7,324 bases of DNA. Origin: Luminiphilus sp. (GTDB lineage Bacteria > Pseudomonadota > Gammaproteobacteria > Pseudomonadales > Halieaceae). Below the pieces are notes generated by a model that did not search any database, was not told the origin of the DNA, and worked only from the letters and a program-made list of their open reading frames with translations. This document shows, in pieces, positions 1 to 6,396 of the stretch. Positions within the stretch are counted from its first letter, which is position 1, and each line of letters begins with the position of its first letter. Location of the stretch: positions 1-7,324 of the forward strand of contig JAKMEU010000246.1 of NCBI GenBank assembly GCA_022425845.1, written 5' to 3'. Both the position numbers and the translations under genes were made by a program.

Positions 1-1649
1 ATATGTAATAGACCGTCGTACCCCCCGGCAAATACCAGATCATCTGAACTGCTTATCGCCGCGGACAGGCCGGGATCACAAGCGGGTTTCTGGGCTTCGG
101 GGCACTGATCCTCAACCGGCGTGTACCATTTTACGGCGCCTGACTCCGGATCCAGGGAATGGAGCCCGGGGAAGGGATCCCCCTCGGGTACACCGGGAAA
201 ATAAGTATCTGCAATCGGCACGAACAGCGAGCTGGCGTTTGCGCTCATACCCCAATGCACGCCACCTGCAAACCCGCCCCGGCCCAGTTTTTGATGCCAG
301 ACGATAGCGCCCTCGGCGCTCGGGTCGAGTGCATAAACATCACCACTTTTTTGACCCACAAACAGAAGATCACGCTCCTTTCCCTGCCACAGGATAGTGG
401 AAGCGCCGATATCCAGATCGGGCCCGTTTTCCTCCGGGCAGTTGCCCCCGCCGCCAATAAAGCACGCCATATTCCACGCATCACCCGCCAGTAATTGCCG
501 GGTCCAGGCAATGGCGCCACTCCCAAGCTCAATAGCAATGACGGCATCGCTGGACTGGGAGGCAGGCGAGGTATAAGCCTCGCCTGTGCCGACATAAAGC
601 AAACCGCGAGCGGCGTCGATGGTAGGGGAATTCCAGACCGGCGCTCCGGCCGGCGCAAATCGCCTCGCGCCGGCGGGATTTTTCTCGCCCGTGTCCGCAG
701 GGACCTCTGGGATGACAAAGCTGTTCCAGATGATCCTGCCGTTACTGGCATCCAGCGACGCAACGCTGCCGCGGAAGGTACAACAGGCGTAACCCGGATC
801 AGCCGCTGTAGCCCACTCCGAGGAGGAAATAGGCACATAGAGGCGGCCCCCATGATATTTCACCGAGCCCGTCAGGGTGGCGTCGGGGTGCGTCGCCACC
901 TCACTGCGCCACAACGCCTTCCCTGTTCGAGCTGACACGGCGTGCACACGAGCTTCAAAGTCGCCAAAAAAAACCACCGGCTCTTCCTGTCCCGGCAGTG
1001 TTGCAACTGCCAGTCCGTTCCGTACTTCAGCACCGGCCTCATACTGCCATTGCGCACATCCGGTATTGAGGTCCAGCGCATACACCGTCCCCTGTTGAGA
1101 CCCAACAAAAACCGTGTTGCCGTGAACAAGAGGCTGGGAGCGCGCACGCGTCGCGCCCGGATACGCGAAGGCCCACTTCAGCCGAAGACCGGCAAGGCTG
1201 CTCCGAGAGATACCCCCGTGCTCCCCTGTCTGGAAGCGGGAGTTAACGACATCCCCACCCCAACTGCTCCAGGCCGGCGCTGCATTAGCCAGGCTGATGG
1301 GCGAGTCATCCTCACAAGCCAACACGTCGTAGCTTATCGTCTCGCTGGCCCCACTGAGATATTGGGCAATCTCAAGTCTTTGATTATCCGTCAGGCTGGC
1401 CGCTTGCTGACGCATGACGCCGTCATTCATCGCACTCAAAATGCTTTGCGTCGACATCATATTGAAGCTGATTGCGTGGGGCGCCTTGGGCACTGAGCCG
1501 TCGTGACAGTGCAGGCACTGGGCTTCAAATAGTTGCTTGCCGGGCTCCGCTCCTGAAGGACCTCCCGAGTCCACGGCTCCGAGGCTGTGGCTCGCCAAAG
1601 AATAAAGTAACAGCGATCCCAGCACCCAAAAAGGCAGCGGCAGTCTCAT
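1..1649 (-). CDS. Secreted cytochrome c / PQQ beta-propeller dehydrogenase, polyvinyl alcohol dehydrogenase type (3' end beyond window)
   Basis: The frame is open from ATG 1649 to the left edge: 549 residues are visible and the C-terminus is missing. The start is supported by AGGAG at 1661-1657, seven bases ahead. Residues 1-25 form a signal peptide with a hydrophobic core (LGSLLLYSLA), so the product is exported. A c-type haem domain follows: CLHCH at 45-49 binds haem, and Met79 in GVMRQQAASLTD is the likely axial ligand. From about residue 115 the chain has beta-propeller blades (VYALD, WRSE, IIWNS, VYALDPS, VKWYT). Family-like motifs include vicinal cysteines 289-290 (YACCTFRGSV), APAGAPVWNSPTID and NGPDLDIGAS. 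These match the polyvinyl-alcohol dehydrogenase (cytochrome) branch of PQQ quinohaemoproteins, which oxidise secondary alcohols in the periplasm and pass electrons through the fused haem. Substrate and PQQ use are inferred; a non-catalytic PQQ-like propeller is the alternative. It lies 35 bases after E1 beta with no terminator between, so it is probably co-transcribed. Confidence 0.88.
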   Translation of the reverse strand, partial: MRLPLPFWVLGSLLLYSLASHSLGAVDSGGPSGAEPGKQLFEAQCLHCHDGSVPKAPHAISFNMMSTQSILSAMNDGVMRQQAASLTDNQRLEIAQYLSGASETISYDVLACEDDSPISLANAAPAWSSWGGDVVNSRFQTGEHGGISRSSLAGLRLKWAFAYPGATRARSQPLVHGNTVFVGSQQGTVYALDLNTGCAQWQYEAGAEVRNGLAVATLPGQEEPVVFFGDFEARVHAVSARTGKALWRSEVATHPDATLTGSVKYHGGRLYVPISSSEWATAADPGYACCTFRGSVASLDASNGRIIWNSFVIPEVPADTGEKNPAGARRFAPAGAPVWNSPTIDAARGLLYVGTGEAYTSPASQSSDAVIAIELGSGAIAWTRQLLAGDAWNMACFIGGGGNCPEENGPDLDIGASTILWQGKERDLLFVGQKSGDVYALDPSAEGAIVWHQKLGRGGFAGGVHWGMSANASSLFVPIADTYFPGVPEGDPFPGLHSLDPESGAVKWYTPVEDQCPEAQKPACDPGLSAAISSSDDLVFAGGYDGLLH

Positions 1650-1684
1650 GCCTAGTCTCCTGAACTGATATTTCCGGCAGTATC

Positions 1685-2662
1685 TCAATAATCCAATGCT
1701 TTTTTTGCGGCCTCGACTATATCGGAGACACTGGGTACGTACTCCTTTTCAAGGCAGGGTGTGGCCGGCACCGGGGTGTGGGGTGCGGTCACACGCTGGA
1801 TGGGCGCATCCAGGTAATCGAAGCCAAATTCCGCTACCGCCGCGGCTATTTCGCTGGCCATACTGCACAGTGGATTGGACTCATCCACCACCACCAGCCG
1901 CCCGGTTTTCGCAACACTGTCAAGAATGCCTTGCTCGTCCAGGGGCGACAAAGTACGCGGGTCAATCACCTCAGCACTGATGCCATCAGCGGCCAGCTGC
2001 GCAGCAGCCTCCGCCGCCAATACCGCCATGCGCGACAAGCCACAGAGCGTTATATCACTCCCCTCCACCACGGTACGGGCTCTGCCAAAGGGGATGACGT
2101 AGTCGCCCTCGGGAACGTCACACTCGGTCATATAAAGGGCCTTGTGTTCACAGAAAACAACAGGATCATCCTGCCTGATTGCCTCAGCAAGCAATCCTTT
2201 GGCATCAGCCGCATTGGAGGGCGCTACAACTTTTATCCCGGGAATGGCCGCTAGCATGGGGTAAAGTATCTGGGAATGCTGTGGTCCCGTCCCCTCTCCA
2301 GCACCGATCATTGTCCTGATCACCACCGGGGTGCGTGCCTGACCACCGAACATGTAGCGAAACTTGGCTATTTGATTGAGAAGCTGGTCCAGGCAGACAC
2401 CCAGAAAATCAACAAACATCAGTTCGGCAACCGGCCGCAGCCCGGTCAGGGCAGCGCCGCCAGCAGCGCCCACGATGGCACTCTCTGTGATGGGCGTATC
2501 AATCACCCGGGCAACACCAAACTTCTCCGGAAGTCCCGCGGTTATGCCGTAGACTCCCCCCTGGCCGCTGGCCACATCCTCGCCCATGACAATAACTCGG
2601 GAATCCCGCGCCATCTCCTCATGCAGGGTAAGGTTGATGGCCTCGCGTATCGACATCTTCAT
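1685..2662 (-). CDS. 2-oxo acid dehydrogenase E1 component, beta subunit (acetoin/pyruvate dehydrogenase type)
   Basis: The protein has 325 residues, the normal full length for this family. With E1 alpha it forms the thiamine-diphosphate decarboxylase/cleavage component of a pyruvate-, branched-chain- or acetoin-dehydrogenase complex in the cytoplasm. The N-terminal pyrimidine-binding domain shows GEDV at 27-30, and DTPITE with Glu60 as the conserved residue that activates the cofactor. FVDFLGVCLDQLLNQ and RYMFGG follow at about 83-107, then GPQHSQ with His129. The transketolase C-terminal domain starts near residue 190 and includes VIDPRTLSPLD and VVVDES. The FGV-RVIDTP and LDQLLNQ-AKFRYMFGG stretches resemble acetoin dehydrogenase beta (AcoB) as I remember it, but sequence alone does not fix the substrate. 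ATG 2662 overlaps the E1 alpha TGA as ATGA, which indicates translational coupling, and GGAGGG lies seven bases ahead. No residue looks damaged. Its function depends on the alpha partner, which is interrupted here. Confidence 0.93.
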   Translation of the reverse strand: MKMSIREAINLTLHEEMARDSRVIVMGEDVASGQGGVYGITAGLPEKFGVARVIDTPITESAIVGAAGGAALTGLRPVAELMFVDFLGVCLDQLLNQIAKFRYMFGGQARTPVVIRTMIGAGEGTGPQHSQILYPMLAAIPGIKVVAPSNAADAKGLLAEAIRQDDPVVFCEHKALYMTECDVPEGDYVIPFGRARTVVEGSDITLCGLSRMAVLAAEAAAQLAADGISAEVIDPRTLSPLDEQGILDSVAKTGRLVVVDESNPLCSMASEIAAAVAEFGFDYLDAPIQRVTAPHTPVPATPCLEKEYVPSVSDIVEAAKKALDY

Positions 2663-3636
2663 TGCATGGCCCTCCCCTCGTAGCTCACGTACACATCGGT
2701 ATACAGCTTGTCGGGGGTGGGATCGGCCGCTGCCAGTGCCAGCTCAACGGTGCGATCCAGCTCTGCAAATATTTCCGCATCGATGTCAGCAACCCGTGCG
2801 GCATCGAGCACTGAAGCACGTTCATCAGCGAGAAACCGCGGCAGGGGATCACCCGCCTCACGCTGCTCACGAAGTTCCGCTTCATCACGATAGGCCTGCG
2901 GATCGCCTTCAAAGTGGCCGTAGTAACGTGCCGAAACTGCTTCAATAGCCGTAGGGCCTCCACCGCTACGGCCCCGCTCAATGGCTTCCCGACAGGCCCT
3001 GTGCACCGCAAAAAAATCAGACCCATCAACCACGACAGAGGGCATACCGAAACTTCCAGCCCGTTCGGCAATACGCCCCTCCGGCTTGGGGTTACGGGTA
3101 AACTCCGCATAAAAGTTGTTTTCGTACATAAAAATCATGGGAAGCTCGAGGACCACCGCCAGGTTGAGTGCCTCAGCAACAGTGCCCTGATCCGAAGCAC
3201 CATCGCCGATAAAGGCCATCGAAACCCCTCCTGTCCCCAGGGTCTTTGCGGTCAACGCTGCCCCCGCAGCAATAGGAGGCCCTCCACCCACAATGGCATT
3301 GGCACCCAGCATGCCCTTGCTCATATCGGCGATGTGCATGGAACCCCCTTTTCCATTACACAAACCGTCCTCCTTACAGGCCAGCTCCAGCATCATTCCT
3401 TCCAGCTCGCAGCCCTTGGCGATACAGTGCCCGTGACCTCGATGGGTGCTGGCTATGTAGTCATCACTGGTCATATCCAGACAGGCGCCAACAGCGATGG
3501 CCTCCTGGTTGCGATACATATGGATAAACCCGGGGAGCTTGCCCTGCTGGTATTACGATCGAATCCTCTCCTCGAACTCGCGGATGGTCTTCATCAGTCG
3601 ATACGCTCGGGCCAACTCATCAATGCGGTAGTCCAC
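2659..3636 (-). pseudogene. 2-oxo acid dehydrogenase E1 component, alpha subunit, interrupted by in-frame TAA at codon 28
   Basis: Read from GTG 3636, which has AAGGAGG at 3650-3644 and seven bases of spacing, the frame encodes a 325-codon protein of normal family length. It contains TAA at codon 28 (3555-3553). Before the stop it reads RLMKTIREFEERIRS. After it comes YQQGKLPGFIH and then MYRNQEAIAVG, the expected continuation of an E1 alpha N-terminus, with no shift of frame. Downstream motifs are intact: STHRGHGH at about 63-70, GKGGSMH at 95-101, the thiamine-diphosphate motif GDG at 144-146 with NN at 173-174, and RYYGHFEGD near 237-245, the last recalling acetoin dehydrogenase alpha. A single change such as TTA (Leu) to TAA explains the defect. 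An open frame of 286 residues remains from ATG 3519, 33 bases after the stop, but it has no clear ribosome site and would lack the N-terminal helix. Sequencing error or a recent null allele both fit. The TonB-receptor and SDR genes here end in TAA, so the codon is read as stop in this genome. Confidence 0.85.
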
Positions 3637-3661
3637 GACCCATCCTCCTTACAATCACAGG

Positions 3662-3687
3662 AAAAAAAAGGGCCCGATAGGGCCCTC
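3662..3687 (-). terminator. Intrinsic terminator after the TonB-dependent receptor gene
   Basis: On the minus strand AGGGCCC (3686-3680), a TATC loop (3679-3676) and GGGCCCT (3675-3669) form a perfect seven-pair GC-rich hairpin. It is followed directly by a run of T (3668-3662). It lies 18 bases after the TAA of the receptor gene and 25 bases before the GTG of the E1 alpha gene. This is a textbook rho-independent terminator. Its position means that E1 alpha, E1 beta and the quinohaemoprotein gene need either readthrough or a promoter lying inside the receptor's 3' end. Confidence 0.92.
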
Positions 3688-3704
3688 GTGATTTGCTTCA
3701 TGGC

Positions 3705-6233
3705 TTAGAAGTTGTAGCCCACCTGAATACCATACTCACGTGGCGCACCATGTCGAGTGAAGTTCCACAGCGTGGCTACGGGGTTGGCGGCTACCCGATA
3801 GGTCTCATTGCCCAGGTTCTTCCCATAAATGGACACTTCGACACCGCCGTTGGGTCCCGTGTATGTGATGTATCCATTGACCAGCGTACGCTCTTCCATC
3901 TGGGTGTTGGCCTTCTGAACGATAATGGGATTACCGCTGCCATCAGCCCCCTGGAAGTTGGCGGGAAACGGACTTGTCTCCGCGTCATCCTGATAGTGCA
4001 TATTCAGGTTATAGGTAATCGTTGCGCCGTTCCTGAGATCCTGAAAGAACGTGGCTCCCAGCGCATAGGTCAACTCCGGTGAGAAGGGCACCCTCAAACC
4101 TGAAAGATCAGGGTTGATCGCGTTACCCGGGGCCAGACCCAGATCAGCTGGGTTAATCCCGGGCCGGTAGTCGTCGTATTCGTGATCGAGGTAACCCAGC
4201 ATGCCATCAAGCCGGAAGTTGTCCGTGACCGCCCACTGGAACTCAGCTTCAACGCCGCGGGCGGTTGAGGTCCCCTCGTTGACCGATACGGTTTCCTGGA
4301 AAGTGTTTCCAGCCGCGTCCTGGATAGTCACCACCGTATCCCTTTGGAGGTTTTCGTATTCGGTATTAAAGGCGGCCAAATTCAGCCGCAGGGTACCGTC
4401 GAGTAAGTCAGACTTCAGACCCACCTCGAAGTTCTCGTTCTCCTCACTATCGTAGGGTGAACAGGAGAAAGCAGAACCGCAGGTCTCGGAAAAACCGCCC
4501 GCCACGAAGCCGGTGGCAAAACTGGCATAGGCCATAATTTCATCAGTGAATCGGTAATCTGCCACCAGTCGATAGGTCACCTTATCGAAGGTCTTGGAGT
4601 TCTTCTGTACGTTCCCAAAGGCAGACTCGGGCAACGGATTGGTATGCGGACCCTGGTACTGATCAAGCGTGATGATGTTGCTCACCGGGTTGTCTGCCGT
4701 GCCCAGGTTGTAACGCTCAAAGTCCTTCTTGTCCTCGGTGTAACGCAGACCAGCGCTAATGGTCAGTCGCTCCGTCACGTCGAAAGACCCATCGGCATAA
4801 ACGGCCCAGGCTGTTCGGTCCTGGACCGTTTCCTGAACCTCGTACCGGTCATCGTAGAAGTTGGTCGCCGCCAGTGGACCAAAAAAGCCAAGGTTGCCAA
4901 ACACGATGAATTCAACATCATCACGATAAGCCGCAGCGCCGCCCACCCAATTGAACGGGCCATCGTACTGGCTAATCAGGCGCAGTTCCTGCTGAAACTG
5001 CTCACGCTTGGAGTTTCGACTGGCATCATACAGAGAGGTATACGCTTCACCGGTGTAGGTACTGGCGAGAATTTCATCCTGATCCCGCATACCGGTGATC
5101 GACTTGATCTGGTAATCACCCACCGTAAATACCTGGTTCAAATAAATACCGGCGGCTTCTACCTGATGACCAGCGCTCATGTTGATGATTGCATTTTGGG
5201 TGTAGGACTGTCCCGTGGTAAAAGGGCTGCCCACGCCCGCGTCCTCTATCCCAGGGAAACCAATAATTGGCCAGATGTAACCCTCACCTGAAGGGGTCTC
5301 GTTGGCAGTCGCCACCGTTTCAGACTGGTCATCAAGGTATTCAAAAATCAGGTCGGCTTCGTACCAATCCGTAGGCTCCCAGCGAAATTTCAGCTTGCCT
5401 GCCAACACGTCCTTGCCGCCAATATCAGAGCCATCACCGGTGGTTGGGTAGGTACTTTTGATTTCAGCCGTGCTGGGGTTGCCCGGCGTCGGAAACAGGC
5501 CATCGCTACATACGAAACAGGTAAACGTACCGCCCATAGGCTTGGTGTTGGAGTAGTAACCATCCGAGTAATCTCGGATCACCGACAATCGGGCTGCCAG
5601 CGTGTCACCCAGCGGCACATTGATGGCAAACTTGAACTTACTCAAATCACTGTCGTTGCTCGCATAGCGGCCGAAATTGACTTCGACATTGCCTGAAACC
5701 TCACCGCCAACGTCTGGCTTCACCGTGGTGAAGGCGATTGCACCGGCGGTCGTGTTCTTGCCGAACAACGTGCCCTGGGGCCCACGGAAGATTTCTACCT
5801 GCTCAATGTCGAAGACTTCGATGAACTGGGACTGGACGTGGTTAAACGCAAACTCATCAACCGTGATACCGACCGAGGGATCCTTTGTGACCAGGATCGA
5901 AATGAAGCCAGTGCCGCGCATTCCCCCGGCAATGGCGTTAAATCCGTTTTGGGGCGTCAAGGTGACGTTGGGGGCGAACTGCGCAAGTTCGGTCACCGAG
6001 TTCTGGAACGTTTTACTCAATTGGGCCGCGGTGATCGTGCTCACAGCGATAGGCAGGTCTTGCTGGCTGATATCCCGTTTGGTGCCGGTCACGACAACTT
6101 CTTCCAGGGCGGCGAATCCTTGCTCGTCCTCCTGGGCCAATGCCAGTGGGCTCGAAGCTAGCAGGGCTACGGCCAGTGACAACGTGGAACGCGCTGCCAG
6201 GGGGCTCAAATCTTTGCGTTGAGTAGTGTTCAT
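3705..6233 (-). CDS. TonB-dependent outer-membrane receptor
   Basis: This 842-residue protein is of usual family length. The start is ATG 6233, preceded by AGGAG with six-base spacing; it gives a proper signal peptide, whereas the longer frame from 6422 would bury that peptide behind 63 unlikely residues. The signal peptide ends in SSPLALA with likely cleavage after Ala33. A TonB-box-like LEEVVVTGTKR lies at 43-53. The plug domain spans about 55-173 and contains VEIFRGPQGTLFGKNTTAG near 147-165. The rest is a beta-barrel ending in GYNF, with the terminal aromatic residue expected for BamA assembly. Proteins of this type import a ligand across the outer membrane using energy from TonB-ExbBD. 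The ligand cannot be named; neighbouring catabolic genes suggest an organic substrate rather than iron, but that is inference. Two cysteine pairs (239/242 in TCFVCSDG and 585/591 in ETCGSAFSCS) probably sit in surface loops. The gene has its own predicted promoter and its own terminator. Confidence 0.95.
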   Translation of the reverse strand: MNTTQRKDLSPLAARSTLSLAVALLASSPLALAQEDEQGFAALEEVVVTGTKRDISQQDLPIAVSTITAAQLSKTFQNSVTELAQFAPNVTLTPQNGFNAIAGGMRGTGFISILVTKDPSVGITVDEFAFNHVQSQFIEVFDIEQVEIFRGPQGTLFGKNTTAGAIAFTTVKPDVGGEVSGNVEVNFGRYASNDSDLSKFKFAINVPLGDTLAARLSVIRDYSDGYYSNTKPMGGTFTCFVCSDGLFPTPGNPSTAEIKSTYPTTGDGSDIGGKDVLAGKLKFRWEPTDWYEADLIFEYLDDQSETVATANETPSGEGYIWPIIGFPGIEDAGVGSPFTTGQSYTQNAIINMSAGHQVEAAGIYLNQVFTVGDYQIKSITGMRDQDEILASTYTGEAYTSLYDASRNSKREQFQQELRLISQYDGPFNWVGGAAAYRDDVEFIVFGNLGFFGPLAATNFYDDRYEVQETVQDRTAWAVYADGSFDVTERLTISAGLRYTEDKKDFERYNLGTADNPVSNIITLDQYQGPHTNPLPESAFGNVQKNSKTFDKVTYRLVADYRFTDEIMAYASFATGFVAGGFSETCGSAFSCSPYDSEENENFEVGLKSDLLDGTLRLNLAAFNTEYENLQRDTVVTIQDAAGNTFQETVSVNEGTSTARGVEAEFQWAVTDNFRLDGMLGYLDHEYDDYRPGINPADLGLAPGNAINPDLSGLRVPFSPELTYALGATFFQDLRNGATITYNLNMHYQDDAETSPFPANFQGADGSGNPIIVQKANTQMEERTLVNGYITYTGPNGGVEVSIYGKNLGNETYRVAANPVATLWNFTRHGAPREYGIQVGYNF

Positions 6234-6269
6234 GGAGTTCTCCTGCGCTGTTTTTTTTATGCCAATCCG

Positions 6270-6287
6270 CCACCCCATCAGGGATGG
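6270..6287 (-). other. Leader hairpin upstream of the TonB receptor gene
   Basis: On the minus strand CCATCCC (6287-6281), a TGAT loop and GGGGTGG (6276-6270) can form seven pairs including one G-U. It lies in the predicted untranslated leader, 36 bases ahead of the receptor ATG. No T-run follows; the A-run at 6258-6251 comes a dozen bases later. It is therefore not an intrinsic terminator on this strand. It could affect mRNA stability or access to the ribosome site, or it may be chance. Confidence 0.4.
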
Positions 6288-6312
6288 CAGCAGGACCAAA
6301 GCACTTACTTGC

Positions 6313-6322
6313 TTGTGCACAA
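6313..6322. promoter_or_regulatory. Perfect 10-base palindrome at the predicted transcription start
   Basis: TTGTGCACAA is identical on both strands and lies about 8 bases downstream of the predicted -10 box, at the expected start of the receptor transcript. The symmetry extends imperfectly on both sides (CTTG before, GCAAG after, one base out of register). A dimeric repressor operator at this position is plausible, but the regulator is unknown and a 10-base palindrome can occur by chance. Confidence 0.35.
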
Positions 6323-6329
6323 CAAGGAT

Positions 6330-6356
6330 ATTATAGGTCCGGCACGGACTGTGCAA
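6330..6356 (-). promoter_or_regulatory. Predicted sigma70-type promoter of the TonB receptor gene
   Basis: The minus strand shows a perfect -10 box TATAAT (6335-6330) and a -35-like TTGCAC (6356-6351) separated by 15 bases, somewhat shorter than the preferred 16-18. It lies in the gap after the SDR gene and about 100 bases ahead of the receptor ATG. The expected start site is near 6323, giving a leader of about 90 bases. The quality of the -10 box supports the call; the short spacer suggests that an activator or repressor may modulate it. Confidence 0.6.
6337..6349. promoter_or_regulatory. Inverted repeat in the promoter spacer (candidate operator)
   Basis: GTCCG-TGC-CGGAC is a perfect five-base inverted repeat with a three-base centre. 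It lies between the -35-like and -10 elements, where a bound dimer would block RNA polymerase. No regulator gene is in the window, so the binding protein cannot be named. Confidence 0.35.
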
Positions 6357-6396
6357 CAGCCAGGGAAAAGCAACCCTTCCGACCCAGTCACTACCG

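Noticed and set aside
245..1496. Several open frames on both strands between 245 and 1496
   Set aside because: They overlap the quinohaemoprotein frame, which has a signal peptide, CxxCH and family motifs throughout. The others are low-complexity shadows rich in Arg, Pro and Ala.
3553..3555. Genetic recoding of TAA as an amino acid
   Set aside because: The TonB receptor and SDR genes in this window both end in TAA at the expected family C-terminus, so TAA works as stop here. Known stop-codon insertion systems for selenocysteine and pyrrolysine use TGA and TAG.
2914..3708. 264-codon open frame on the plus strand
   Set aside because: It lies antisense to the E1 alpha gene, whose protein motifs are unmistakable. 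Its own translation shows no recognisable domain, and long antisense frames are common in GC-rich genes.
4644..5291. 215-codon plus-strand frame inside the receptor gene
   Set aside because: It is antisense to the barrel of the TonB receptor, with no ribosome site or domain that I recognise.
6360..6396. Possible terminator after the SDR gene
   Set aside because: Only a weak four-pair stem (AGGG and CCCT around an eight-base loop) is visible, with no following T-run.
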